This document shows positions 8,547 to 17,700 of a stretch of 64,000 nt of DNA, in pieces. The DNA comes from Dyadobacter beijingensis DSM 21582 (lineage in GTDB: Bacteria > Bacteroidota > Bacteroidia > Cytophagales > Spirosomataceae): assembly GCF_000382205.1 (NCBI RefSeq), contig NZ_KB907790.1, forward strand, positions 248,001-312,000, read 5' to 3'. The position numbers and the translations under genes were made by a program. The stretch's first letter is position 1; each line of letters begins with the position of its first letter. Under the pieces are notes generated by a model. The model searched no databases. It was not told the origin of the DNA and worked only from the letters and a program-made list of their open reading frames with translations.

Positions 8547-9002
8547 ATGAGAAAAAGTTACGCTCTTCTTTGGTGCTCAATGATGATGCTGGGGCTGCTA
8601 GCCGCGGGCTGCAAAAAGAAAGTTGCACCGGTCTCCGAGAGAATCGCAAAGGCCTGGACGGCTGAATCTGTGAAGCATGGCGCTACGGTAGTTTATACCC
8701 GCGGAGGCTCCGGCAATATCGAAGCCGCCTATTCGGGTTTCCGTTTGACACTGACCAACAGCGGCGGTACCAAAACCGTGAGCCTGACCGATGTGGACGG
8801 TAAAACGTTTACCGGAAACTGGGACCTGGAAGGCGATACCAAGCTGGTATTGACCAACCTCACCCCGCCGCCGACCGGCACGGGAGGTAAAATCGAGTTC
8901 ACGATCAGCGGTCTCGACGATGCCAAAGTGGTGCTCACCCGCCTCACGGCCAGCCCTAAAACTGGCGGCACGATTAATGAATACACATTGACCAACCCAT
9001 AA
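8547..9002 (+). CDS. Small lipoprotein of unknown function
   Basis: 151 residues. A type II signal peptide ends in the lipobox LLAAGC with Cys22 as the lipidation site. The mature part is rich in Gly, Thr and Lys and appears all-beta, with repeated short strands such as FRLTLTNSGGT and GKIEFTISGLDDAKVVL, resembling lipocalin-like lipoproteins of Bacteroidota. I do not recognise a named family. It is monocistronic: a strong terminator follows directly and the upstream gene is divergent. Confidence 0.7.
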   Translation: MRKSYALLWCSMMMLGLLAAGCKKKVAPVSERIAKAWTAESVKHGATVVYTRGGSGNIEAAYSGFRLTLTNSGGTKTVSLTDVDGKTFTGNWDLEGDTKLVLTNLTPPPTGTGGKIEFTISGLDDAKVVLTRLTASPKTGGTINEYTLTNP

Positions 9003-9027
9003 GCGGAAGTCGATCATCAATATCAAA

Positions 9028-9068
9028 AGCGAAGCCATTTCCAATGCGGGAATGGCTTCGCTTTTTTT
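9028..9068 (+). terminator. Terminator after the 8.5-kb lipoprotein gene
   Basis: A perfect 12-bp stem AGCGAAGCCATT (9028-9039) / AATGGCTTCGCT (9051-9062) is followed by a T tract to 9068. It lies directly before the thiL promoter box. Confidence 0.9.
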
Positions 9069-9071
9069 AGC

Positions 9072-9079
9072 TAATTTTG
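9072..9079 (+). promoter_or_regulatory. thiL -7 box; possibly leaderless mRNA
   Basis: TAATTTTG matches the Bacteroidota -7 consensus TAnnTTTG. It ends only 4 bp before the thiL ATG at 9084, so a start at the usual distance of about 5-7 bp would place the first transcribed base at or next to the start codon. No clear -33 TTG is visible. Confidence 0.5.
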
Positions 9080-9083
9080 CAGC

Positions 9084-10106
9084 ATGGAAACAAGAACTGA
9101 AATCAGCAGCCTGGGTGAATTCGGGCTGATTCAAAGAATAAATAAAAGCATTAAAACGACACTTCCCGATACCGTAAGAGGCATCGGCGACGACGCGGCG
9201 GTGATCGATATGGGCGAGGAGTTCGGGTTGCTGACCACCGACATGTTCCTCGAGGGCATCCATTTCGATTTGACTTTTTTCCCGCTCAAGCATTTGGGCT
9301 ACAAGGTCATTTCCGCCGGTGTTTCCGACATCGCGGCGATGAACGGCATTCCCCGGCAGGTGACGGTGAGCATTGCATTGAGCAACCGGTTTTCCGTGGA
9401 AGCGGTGGAAGAACTTTACACCGGTATGCAACTGGCGTGCAAGGATTTCAATGTAGATCTCGTAGGCGGTGATACCACGTCTTCCCGTTCGGGCCTTATC
9501 ATTTCGATCAGCGTTTTTGGAAAGGTAAAGAAGGACAAAATCGCCTATCGTAACACTGCGAAGCCCAACGACCTGCTGTGTATTACAGGCGATATCGGCG
9601 GCGCTTACCTGGGGTTGCAATTGCTCGAAAGGGAGAAACAGGTATTCCTGGCAAATCCGAATATGCAGCCAGAACTGGATGGCAAGGATTACGTGATCCA
9701 GCGCCAGCTGCGCCCGGAAGCGCGGATGGACGTCGTGTACGAACTCGATGAAGCCGGCGTGACCCCCACGGCGATGATCGACGTATCGGACGGCCTGGCT
9801 TCCGACCTCCTGCATATATGCGCGCAATCGGGTGTGGGTGCCGTGATTTTCGAAGAACGCCTGCCGATAGATGGGCAGACCATGCTGGCGGCATCGGAGC
9901 TTAATATCGGCCCGGCAACGGCGGCGTTGAACGGGGGTGAAGACTATGAACTGCTGTTTACCGTTTCACAGTCGGCCTACGAGCAGATCAAAGACAATCC
10001 CAAGATCACATTCATCGGCTACATCACCGACCAGCGCGGCGCGGTGGAGCTGCAAACCACAGGCGACAGCCGGGTGCCGCTCACGGCGCAGGGCTGGAAT
10101 GCGTAG
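9084..10106 (+). CDS. thiL: Thiamine-phosphate kinase
   Basis: 340 residues, normal length. ThiL converts thiamine monophosphate to the active cofactor thiamine pyrophosphate with ATP, in the cytoplasm. The N-terminal GIGDDAAVID motif and the following LTTDMFLEGIHFDL (metal-binding acidic residues) are diagnostic, as are the VGGDTTSSRSGLIISI segment, ITGDIGGAYLGL and AMIDVSDGLASDL, all shared with the PurM/ThiL fold. No other thiamine gene is nearby. A TAnnTTTG box ends 4 bp upstream and a terminator follows the stop, so it is a one-gene unit. Confidence 0.95.
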   Translation: METRTEISSLGEFGLIQRINKSIKTTLPDTVRGIGDDAAVIDMGEEFGLLTTDMFLEGIHFDLTFFPLKHLGYKVISAGVSDIAAMNGIPRQVTVSIALSNRFSVEAVEELYTGMQLACKDFNVDLVGGDTTSSRSGLIISISVFGKVKKDKIAYRNTAKPNDLLCITGDIGGAYLGLQLLEREKQVFLANPNMQPELDGKDYVIQRQLRPEARMDVVYELDEAGVTPTAMIDVSDGLASDLLHICAQSGVGAVIFEERLPIDGQTMLAASELNIGPATAALNGGEDYELLFTVSQSAYEQIKDNPKITFIGYITDQRGAVELQTTGDSRVPLTAQGWNA

Positions 10107-10131
10107 GTATTTTTAAGAATGCAATATCCGA

Positions 10132-10162
10132 AGCATAACCATCGCGGTTATGCTTTTTTTGT
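10132..10162 (+). terminator. Terminator after thiL
   Basis: A 10-bp perfect stem AAGCATAACC (10132-10141) / GGTTATGCTT (10147-10156) with a 5-nt loop, followed by a T run. Confidence 0.9.
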
Positions 10163-10248
10163 TTTGATCCATACACGCAACCATCGGAAAGATTTGGTCG
10201 TAATCGAGACGAATCCAATTCATCTCTAACAAATCATAATTAAATCCG

Positions 10249-11103
10249 ATGAAAATCTTTTCAACTTCCAAAATGCTGGTTGCATTGGGATTGTTAATGG
10301 CCGTCAGCCTGTCCTGCTCGGACGATGACGACAGCGATCCTACGCCTACACCCGCCAACGATGTTCAATTGAAAGACAATGCGACACTGGGCAAGATCCT
10401 GACCGACAAAGACGGCAAAACGCTTTATTATTTTTCAAGAGATGCATCCGGCGCTTCCGCTTGCTCAGGAGGTTGCTTAACCACCTGGCCAATCTACTCG
10501 GCAGGTGATTTGTCGGCCATCAAGCTGGATGCCGGTCTTGACAAAGCCGATTTCGGTACGATTACCACAGACGGAAAGCCGCAAACCACCTACAAAGGCT
10601 GGCCTCTTTACTATTACAAAGACGATGCCGCTGCGGGAGATGTGAAAGGAGAGAATGTAGGTACCGTATGGTTTGTAGCGAAAACGGATTACACGATCAT
10701 GATTGCCAGCGGGCAGCTGGTGGGTAACGACGGAAAATCCTACAAATCGGATTACACCGAGGGTACCGGCGCCACGCAGTTCTTCACGGATGGCAAAGGC
10801 CGCACTTTGTACGCATTCGCCAACGACAAAAACAACAAGAACAATTACACCAAGTCGGATTTCTCGAACGATGCTACCTGGCCCATTTACACCGCCGACC
10901 TGAAATCGTTGCCGTCGACGGTCGATAAGACGTTGTTCAGTACAATCGATGTTTTTGGTAAAAAACAGCTGACCTACAAAGGCTGGCCGCTCTACTACTT
11001 CGGCCCCGACGGCGCTGGGAGAGGTGCTACGAAAGGCGTGAGCGTGCCTAAACCGGGTGTCTGGCCGATCGTCAATATTCAATCACCGAATGCGCCTAAC
11101 TAA
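10249..11103 (+). CDS. Lipoprotein with tandem COG4315/Lipoprotein_15 repeats
   Basis: 284 residues. The signal peptide ends in a lipobox with Cys23 (VSLSC), followed by an acidic Ser/Asp linker. Two copies of the secreted repeat of the Lipoprotein_15 (COG4315) family follow: copy 1 at about 40-135 (ATLGKILTDKDGKTLYYF, CSGGCLTTWP, TYKGWPLYYYKDD) and copy 2 at about 150-275 (QFFTDGKGRTLYAFANDK, WPIYTADL, TYKGWPLYYFGPDG). The Cys pair of copy 1 is absent from copy 2. Such repeats occur in bacterial surface lipoproteins of unknown function and have been proposed to act in electron transfer or metal binding, which I cannot confirm here. It is monocistronic with terminators on both sides. Confidence 0.85.
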   Translation: MKIFSTSKMLVALGLLMAVSLSCSDDDDSDPTPTPANDVQLKDNATLGKILTDKDGKTLYYFSRDASGASACSGGCLTTWPIYSAGDLSAIKLDAGLDKADFGTITTDGKPQTTYKGWPLYYYKDDAAAGDVKGENVGTVWFVAKTDYTIMIASGQLVGNDGKSYKSDYTEGTGATQFFTDGKGRTLYAFANDKNNKNNYTKSDFSNDATWPIYTADLKSLPSTVDKTLFSTIDVFGKKQLTYKGWPLYYFGPDGAGRGATKGVSVPKPGVWPIVNIQSPNAPN

Positions 11104-11131
11104 ATAAGTGCTTATTACCATAGTGTAGTTG

Positions 11132-11171
11132 AAAAGTGGCTTTCTTTAAAAGATCGCCACTTTTTTGTTTT
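11132..11171 (+). terminator. Terminator after the Lipoprotein_15 gene
   Basis: A perfect 9-bp stem AAAAGTGGC (11132-11140) / GCCACTTTT (11156-11164) with a T tract to 11167. It lies between two convergent genes and may also help end transcription of the aminotransferase gene. Confidence 0.8.
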
Positions 11172-12000
11172 ATTTCCCCCAGCGCGCGACGAGCTCTTCG
11201 AACTGGTGTTGCAGCTGTAAAGTGCGCTTGCCGGCGGCACCATTACCCACAGGCTGCTCGCCGATCTGCACGACGGGCATTACCCATTTGGTAGTGCTGG
11301 TGGTGAACACCTCGTCGGCAGTGATGACTTCCTTATAAGTAATGGGCCTGATCTCCACGTCGAAATCCGCCTTCGCCAGCCCGATCACGACGCGGCGGGT
11401 AATGCCGTTGAGGATATTGCGGTCGGACGTGATGAGTTTATCACCATGAAATGCAAACAGGTTGCTGCGCGTAAGCTCGCTTACCTCGCCGTCTTTGTGA
11501 AAAAGCAGGTCGGCGGCATTCTGGCGTTTCAGTTCGTCGGCCATGAGTACCATATGTACATAATTGGTGGTCTTGATTTCAGGTAAATCACGGACATATT
11601 CGTACGGCAGCACTTTAATACCTTTTAATCGACCGGCCGGATTATCCTGCGGCAATGCTTCCGTGCGGATGAGCAGGTTGGGCTGCACCACATGCACGCT
11701 GTCGGGCGCATAACCGCCTGTGAGCACAAACCGGAATGCTACATCCGCCTCGCCGGACATAGCATGCAAATCGGCCAGGATTTTCTCCGCTTCCGCCTGA
11801 TTCACCGGCAACGGCAGCTTCAATAGCCTGGCAGAATTCTCGAAACGCTGCCAGTAATCGTTCCAGCGAAAAGGAACGCCATTATAAGTCCTGAAATAAT
11901 CGAACAGACCGTAGCCGCGCAGGATACCGAGGTCGTTGGTCTGGAAAACCGGCTGGTCGAGCGGGACGATTTCGCCGTTAAAAAACTGGTAAAAGGGCAT
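11170..12000 (-). CDS. Class IV PLP-dependent aminotransferase
   Basis: 276 residues. Fold-type IV aminotransferase features: N-terminal GILRGYGLFDYFRTYNG, an Arg-rich segment around RFENSARLL, the lysine expected to bind PLP in EIKTTNYVHMVL, the Glu-containing GEVSELTRSNLF and the phosphate-binding GITRR segment, ending in DEVFTTSTTKWVMPV. The family covers branched-chain aminotransferase, D-amino-acid aminotransferase and 4-amino-4-deoxychorismate lyase (PabC). Its length and single-gene setting do not decide between these. It is transcribed divergently from the polyprenyl synthase. Confidence 0.85.
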   Translation of the reverse strand: MPFYQFFNGEIVPLDQPVFQTNDLGILRGYGLFDYFRTYNGVPFRWNDYWQRFENSARLLKLPLPVNQAEAEKILADLHAMSGEADVAFRFVLTGGYAPDSVHVVQPNLLIRTEALPQDNPAGRLKGIKVLPYEYVRDLPEIKTTNYVHMVLMADELKRQNAADLLFHKDGEVSELTRSNLFAFHGDKLITSDRNILNGITRRVVIGLAKADFDVEIRPITYKEVITADEVFTTSTTKWVMPVVQIGEQPVGNGAAGKRTLQLQHQFEELVARWGK

Positions 12001-12090
12001 GGAAAGCTGGATTTGTTGATTGGGGTAAAGTTATTGATAAAGGCGGGGCAAATACTCCTTTTGTAGATGTAAATGCCGATTTTTAGGTTT

Positions 12091-12098
12091 TATCTTTG
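12091..12098 (+). promoter_or_regulatory. -7 promoter box for the polyprenyl synthase gene
   Basis: TATCTTTG is a perfect TAnnTTTG match 52 bp before the ATG at 12151. No good -33 element is visible at the usual spacing. Its position supports the downstream ATG over an in-frame start at 12073, which would lie upstream of the promoter. Confidence 0.5.
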
Positions 12099-12150
12099 CA
12101 CCTCACATAACCCGTCAGGCCAGCCATGGGCCTGCAACATCCTGCTTCGC

Positions 12151-13125
12151 ATGATTAACCCCACAACATTACTTGAAAAAATCCAGGCGGAATTTGACCG
12201 GCACTCTTACGGAGAAGCTCCTGCGGAGCTTTACGAACCGATTACCTACATTATGTCGCTGGGCGGGAAGCGCTTCCGGCCGCTGCTGACTTTGCTTGCC
12301 GCCTCTATTTTTGATACAGACCTCGAAAAAGCGATCAAACCGGCCATGGCGGTAGAGGTTTTCCACAATTTCACCCTCATGCACGACGACATCATGGACC
12401 GCGCACCCCTGCGCAGGGGCATGCCTACCGTGCACGAGAAATGGAATGCGAATACGGCTATCCTTTCCGGCGACGTGATGCTGATCCGTGCCTACGACCT
12501 GCTGCTGGATATTCAGAGAGAACAATTGCGTGCCGTTTTGAACCGTTTCAACCAGACAGCCGCGGAAGTGTGCGAAGGTCAGCAGCTGGATATGAACTTC
12601 GAAACGCGCTGGGACGTGACGGAGGAAGAATACATTGGTATGATCCGCCTGAAAACATCGGTACTGCTCGGTTTTGCATTGGAACTAGGCGGGATGATCG
12701 CCGGGGCGGACGATGAAACGGTGAAGCTGCTGTACGCCGCAGGTGAAAATATGGGCATCGGCTTCCAGCTCAAAGACGACCTGCTCGATGTGTTCGGAGA
12801 TCCCGAGAAATTCGGCAAGCAGGTAGGAGGCGATATCATCGCTAATAAAAAGACATTCCTGCTCATCGAAGCATTATCGAAAGCAGAAGGCCAGTTAAAG
12901 ACGGAGCTCGACCAATGGCTAAGTCTCGATACATTCGACAGCGCCGAAAAAGTGCGTGCAGTGACTGAAATCTACGATAAGCTGGAAATACGGGCATTTA
13001 CCGAACATAAAATAAATGAATATTTCTCGCGCGGAATAGCTAGTTTACAGCAACTACGCACGGACAGTGTTCAGAAAGAAGTGCTTTTGCAGTTTGTAGA
13101 GCAGCTCGTAGCGCGGGAGAAGTAA
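12151..13125 (+). CDS. Trans-polyprenyl diphosphate synthase
   Basis: 324 residues from the ATG at 12151. An open extension to 12073 is rejected because a promoter box lies inside it. The enzyme condenses isopentenyl diphosphate onto an allylic diphosphate. The first Asp-rich motif is in LMHDDIMDRAPLRRG and the second in LKDDLLDVFGD; the GGKRFRPLL segment binds IPP. The residues before the first Asp motif set chain length, but I cannot assign the product (farnesyl, geranylgeranyl or an octaprenyl-type quinone side chain). It starts a plus-strand pair with the rhomboid gene 24 bp downstream. Confidence 0.9.
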   Translation: MINPTTLLEKIQAEFDRHSYGEAPAELYEPITYIMSLGGKRFRPLLTLLAASIFDTDLEKAIKPAMAVEVFHNFTLMHDDIMDRAPLRRGMPTVHEKWNANTAILSGDVMLIRAYDLLLDIQREQLRAVLNRFNQTAAEVCEGQQLDMNFETRWDVTEEEYIGMIRLKTSVLLGFALELGGMIAGADDETVKLLYAAGENMGIGFQLKDDLLDVFGDPEKFGKQVGGDIIANKKTFLLIEALSKAEGQLKTELDQWLSLDTFDSAEKVRAVTEIYDKLEIRAFTEHKINEYFSRGIASLQQLRTDSVQKEVLLQFVEQLVAREK

Positions 13126-13149
13126 TTTTATCAACAAATAACCCATTAT

Positions 13150-13767
13150 ATGTCGATTACCCTCATTTTAGTGATCATCACCTCGGGGATCAGCTACTAT
13201 GCCTTCAATAATTACAGTTTGATGGACAAGCTGATCCTGAACCCTTACCGGGTTACCAAGCGTAACGAATACTACCGGTTTATCACCTCGGGCTTTATTC
13301 ACGCGGATTTCGGCCACCTTATCTTCAATATGCTGAGCTTATGGTTTGTGGGCGAGAGTATCGAGCGGCTATTTGCGATGCTGTTCGGGCCGAGCGGCAC
13401 ATTCTATTATTTGTTTTTGTACCTCGTGGGCATTATCGTTTCTGATATTCCCACTTTTTTGAAGCACCGCAACAACTCGAACTATAACTCGCTGGGCGCT
13501 TCGGGCGGGGTATCGGCCATTCTTTTTGCGGCGATATTGTACGCACCGCTGATGGAAGTCGCGCTATACTTCTTCATCCGGATGCCGGGTTTCATATTCG
13601 GTATCCTGTTTCTGGGCTACTCGTTCTATGAGGCACGCCGTGGGACCAGCTATGTGAACCACAGCGCGCATATGTACGGCGCCATTTTCGGAATGGTGTT
13701 TATGGCTGTCGTGTACCCGAGTTCGGTACCGGCGTTTTTCCAGCAGATAATGGGATGGTTATTTTAA
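13150..13767 (+). CDS. Rhomboid-family intramembrane serine protease
   Basis: 205 residues, six or so membrane helices, close to the minimal rhomboid core. The catalytic Ser118 sits in LGASGGVSA (GxSG motif) and His174 in NHSAHMYGAIFG; the HADFGHLIFNMLSLW segment (residues 51-65) matches the conserved helix 2 of the family. It would cut membrane-anchored substrates within the inner membrane; the substrate is unknown. It shares a unit with the polyprenyl synthase upstream. Its last nine bases overlap the end of the convergent decarboxylase gene. Confidence 0.92.
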   Translation: MSITLILVIITSGISYYAFNNYSLMDKLILNPYRVTKRNEYYRFITSGFIHADFGHLIFNMLSLWFVGESIERLFAMLFGPSGTFYYLFLYLVGIIVSDIPTFLKHRNNSNYNSLGASGGVSAILFAAILYAPLMEVALYFFIRMPGFIFGILFLGYSFYEARRGTSYVNHSAHMYGAIFGMVFMAVVYPSSVPAFFQQIMGWLF

Positions 13768-14418
13768 TTTAGCCAGAACAGTCACGCTGCCGACCGTCTT
13801 ATCTTGCAGATTGACATTGACTTCGGCGTCCAGGGGAATGAAGATATCGACTCTGGACCCGAATTTGATAAAGCCCATTTCGGTGCTTTGCTCCACTTTA
13901 TCGCCCTCCTTCACATACCAGCGTATACGACGCGCAGCTGCGCCCGCGATTTGGCGGAATAGCACATCCACACCCTGCGTATTACGGATAACCACCGTCG
14001 TACGCTCGTTTTCAGTACTCGATTTCGGGTGCCATGCCACGAGGTACAAGCCCGGATGATATTTGAAATACTGGATCACGCCGCTGATCGGGTTCCAGTT
14101 GACATGCACGTTCAATGGCGACATGAAAATGCTGATCTGACGGCGGGGTCCTTTGAAGTACTCCGTTTCCACCACTTCCTCGATCACGACTACCTTGCCA
14201 TCGCAGGGCGCCACGATTTCGGTATCGCTTTTGCGGACAACGCGGCTGGGGACACGGAAAAACTGCACGACAAGGAAGAAAACGACAATGCTCGCGATCA
14301 GCGTCAGGCGCGGAATCCAGTAGCCGTCGGGAAGGAGATAGTTGATCCCTAAGTTGATAATGATCAGTATAATGGCCGTTATAGCCATGATAGTATATCC
14401 TTCTTTATGCAGTTTCAT
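13759..14418 (-). CDS. psd: Phosphatidylserine decarboxylase (short, archaeal-type)
   Basis: 219 residues, the short class of Psd common in Bacteroidota. Two N-terminal hydrophobic helices (about 9-29 and 36-53) anchor it to the inner membrane. The self-cleavage site is Gly187-Ser188 in GFIKFGSRVDIFIP, where the Ser becomes the pyruvoyl prosthetic group; the IFMSPLNVHVNWNP segment (97-110) is the other conserved block. It converts phosphatidylserine to phosphatidylethanolamine. No phosphatidylserine synthase gene is adjacent in the window. Downstream, it overlaps the rhomboid gene tail-to-tail by 9 bp. Confidence 0.93.
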   Translation of the reverse strand: MKLHKEGYTIMAITAIILIIINLGINYLLPDGYWIPRLTLIASIVVFFLVVQFFRVPSRVVRKSDTEIVAPCDGKVVVIEEVVETEYFKGPRRQISIFMSPLNVHVNWNPISGVIQYFKYHPGLYLVAWHPKSSTENERTTVVIRNTQGVDVLFRQIAGAAARRIRWYVKEGDKVEQSTEMGFIKFGSRVDIFIPLDAEVNVNLQDKTVGSVTVLAKLK

Positions 14419-14488
14419 GCAGGTTTATTTTTGTTAATGATCGTCTCCGACTGCAAATATCGTATAAATCCTGATTTTTCCGGCAACG

Positions 14489-14520
14489 AAAAAGCCCCGG
14501 CGGCAGCGCTGGGGCTTTTC
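14489..14520 (-). terminator. Terminator downstream of secA
   Basis: A 9-bp stem AAAAGCCCC (14490-14498) / GGGGCTTTT (14511-14519) with T-rich flanks on the minus strand. It lies about 190 bp beyond the secA stop, past the phased repeat array, so the array should be part of the secA 3' untranslated region. Confidence 0.65.
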
Positions 14521-14533
14521 AGTGACGTTTCTA

Positions 14534-14695
14534 GGCAAGTATGGCCAGGTATTGTCAAGCGTGGTCGGGTATTGTCAGGAGTGGTCAGGTGTTGTTAGTG
14601 ATGGTCATTACAGTTTGGAGAAAGATTCACTCTTTTCCTATCTTCTATAAATGACTGCTAATGACAATACCTGACTAAAAATGGCCGCACCTGAC
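14534..14695. repeat. 10-bp-phased GTCA / TGAC inverted array A
   Basis: On the plus strand, GTCA-like tetramers fall at 14534 (GGCA), 14544 (GCCA), 14554, 14564 (GTCG), 14574, 14584, 14594 (GTTA) and 14604, every 10 bp. After a spacer, TGAC tetramers fall at 14652, 14662, 14672, 14682 (TGGC) and 14692, again every 10 bp. The halves are in inverted orientation; the best match is CAGGTATTGTCA (14546-14557) with TGACAATACCTG (14662-14673). The array ends about 10 bp from the secA stop codon. A 10-bp unit is not a multiple of three and no coding frame fits, so it is non-coding. It could fold as a long imperfect RNA hairpin or present sites on one face of the DNA. Confidence 0.85.
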
Positions 14696-14705
14696 AGCCT
14701 TGCGG

Positions 14706-17700
14706 CTATTCTTCATGCACGTCAACCACGACGCAGTCGCCGTTCTTGACCTCGTGTTCCACTTTCTTGAATTTCACATCACGGACAATGCGGCCGTCGC
14801 GGTACTGAACCGAAACTTTCTGGTTACGGTCTGCGATCTTGATCGTCCGCACCGGCTGCGCTTTGGTAGCCGGCTCCTGTGAATGGAACGTGTCGGTATC
14901 GACGTCGTAATCTTCCTCGCGGTTGGTATGCAGCTCGGGCGCAGGCTCCGGGCGTCGCACCTGCTGTGGCACGGCGGTCGGCGGCGCAGCTTCTTCCTGC
15001 GGAATGTCGGCCTTCATGAGGAAGGAGATCATATCAAAATTCACTTTGCTCAGGAAGCGTTTGAACAGCTCCACCGATTCGAATTTGTAGATCAGCAACG
15101 GATCTTTCTGCTCGAATACCGCATTCTGAACGGATTGTTTCAGATCGTCCATTTCACGCAAATGCTCTTTCCATTCCTGGTCGATGAGCGAAAGTACGAT
15201 CGCCTTCTCCATTTCGCGGGTAATGTCCTTGCCTTCGCTTTGAATGGCTTTTTCGAGGCCTACCACCACGCCAGCCTGACGGATACCGTCGGTGAACGGG
15301 ATCATGATCTCGGAAATCATCGGGCCGCGGTCTGCGTGGATCGAGCGGAGTACCGGCAATGCTTTGCCGGAGATCGCGTCGTTTTTGTCCTGGTATTGTT
15401 TTTCGGCCGCGTCATACAGCTTCTGCGAGCGGTCGGATGGTTTCAATGCAATGTATTCGTTCTCGGTGAAAGGCACTTCCATTCCCAATGTGGTAATGGC
15501 TGCCAGTTCGAGCTCGGCGTAGCTTCCCGCGGTCGTCGCGATTTCGTCGCACACATCGAACAACGTGTTGGCAATATCCACCGCCAGACGATCCCCGAAC
15601 AATGCATTGCGGCGGCGTGTGTAGATCGCGTCGCGCTGATAGTTCATTACGTCGTCGTATTCGAGCAGGCGTTTCCGCATACCGAAGTTGTTCTCTTCCA
15701 CTTTCTTCTGCGCACGCTCGATCGATTTCGTAATCATGCTGCTCTGGATCACTTCGCCTTCTTCGAGGCCCATACGGTCCATTACCTTCGCCATCCGGTC
15801 GGAACCGAAGAGGCGCATAAGGTTATCTTCGAGGGAAACGAAGAATTGGGACGAACCCGGGTCACCCTGGCGTCCCGAACGACCACGCAGCTGGCGGTCG
15901 ACGCGACGGCTTTCGTGGCGTTCCGTACCAATGATGGCCAGACCGCCCGACGCTTTCGCCTCAGGGGTTAGCTTAATGTCGGTACCACGACCGGCCATGT
16001 TGGTCGCGATCGTTACAGTGCCTGGTTTACCTGCTTCCGCAACCACTTCCGCTTCACGCTGGTGTTGCTTCGCGTTCAATACCTGGTGGGGGATCTTGCG
16101 GAGCGTGAGCATCCGGCTGATGATCTCGGAGTTTTCAACCGAAGTCGTACCCACGAGCACCGGGCGGCCTGCTTCCACGAGTTCCACGATTTCATCGGTT
16201 ACCGCATTGTATTTCTCGCGAACCGAGCGGTATACTTTATCTTCCTGGTCTTTACGGACAATTCCGCGGTTGGTAGGGATCGTAACGACGTCGAGTTTGT
16301 AGATTTCCCAGAACTCGCCCGCTTCCGTTTCCGCGGTACCGGTCATACCGGCCAGCTTGTGGTACATACGGAAGTAGTTTTGCAGGGTAACGGTGGCGTA
16401 GGTCTGCGTTGCGTCTTCCACGCGCACGCTTTCTTTCGCTTCAATCGCCTGGTGCAAGCCGTCGGAATAACGGCGGCCTTCCATGATACGGCCGGTCTGC
16501 TCGTCGACAATCTTCACCTTTCCGTCCATGATCACGTATTCCACGTCTTTTTCAAACAATGTAAATGCTTTCAAAAGCTGGTTAACCGTGTGGATACGGG
16601 CTGTTTTCACGGAGTAATCGCGGATCAGTGCTTCTTTCGCGATCACGCGGTCGTGCTCGTTGAGCGACGGGTCTTTTTCGATCGCATCGAGGTCAACGGC
16701 AATATCCGGAAGGATGAAGAAGTTGGTTTCTTCCGATTCGCCGGTGAGGAAGTCGATCCCCTTTTCGGTGAGTTCGATGCTGTTATGGCGCTCGTCGATC
16801 GTGAAGTAAAGCGGAGCGTCGGCTTGCGGCATCAGTTTCTGGTTTTCAGCCAGGTAAATAGACTCCGATTCCTGCATAATGGCTTTCACGCCGCCCTCGC
16901 TGAGGTATTTGATCAATGGCTTGTATTTCGGCATACCGCGGTGAGCGCGGAACAATGCCAAACCGCCTTCTTTTTTGTCGCCGGCCTGGATTTTCTTTTT
17001 CGCGTCGTTCAGGAATTCCATGGCGAGGCGTTTTTGAGCTTCAACGATCCTCGAAACGCGCGGTTTCAGTTCCAAAAACTCCTGCTCGTCGCCGCGTGGT
17101 ACCGGACCGCTGATGATCAATGGCGTACGCGCGTCGTCGATCAACACGGAGTCAACCTCATCGACCATCGCGAAATGGTGCTTGCGCTGCACAAGCTCTT
17201 CCGGCGTCCGTGACATATTGTCACGCAGGTAATCGAAACCGAATTCGTTGTTGGTACCGTAAGTAAGGTCTGCTTTGTAGGCATTGCGTCGTGCAATGGT
17301 ATTCGGCTGGTGGCGGTCGATACAGTCGACGCTCAGTCCGTGGAATTCGAAAAGCGGTGCATTCCACTCGGCGTCACGTTTTGCGAGATAGTCGTTCACG
17401 GTCACGATGTGGACGCCTTGTCCGGCCAATGCATTCAGGAAGGAAGGCAGGGTAGCCACGAGGGTTTTACCTTCACCCGTTGCCATTTCGGAGATTTTAC
17501 CCTGGTGCAACACCACACCACCGATCAGCTGCACGTCGTAATGGACCATGTTCCACTTGATAGGCTGGCCGATCACGTCCCAGGTCGTATTCCAAAACGC
17601 CTTATCTCCGCTAATGGTCACATTCGACTTTTTCGTAGAGATTTCACGGTCGAACGGATTTGCGGTTACTTCCAGTTTATCGTTTTCTGTAAAACGGCGC

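Noticed and set aside
12073..12150. Upstream start for the polyprenyl synthase
   Set aside because: The 26-residue extension is unlike the family and contains a perfect -7 promoter box, so it is probably not translated.
14534..14695. CRISPR array at the phased repeats
   Set aside because: The repeated unit is 10 bp with a 4-bp core, and the two halves are inverted; there are no 24-36-bp direct repeats with unique spacers and no cas genes.
14883..17213. Several 200-380-codon plus-strand frames opposite secA
   Set aside because: All are mirror frames of secA with His/Arg-rich, domain-free translations.
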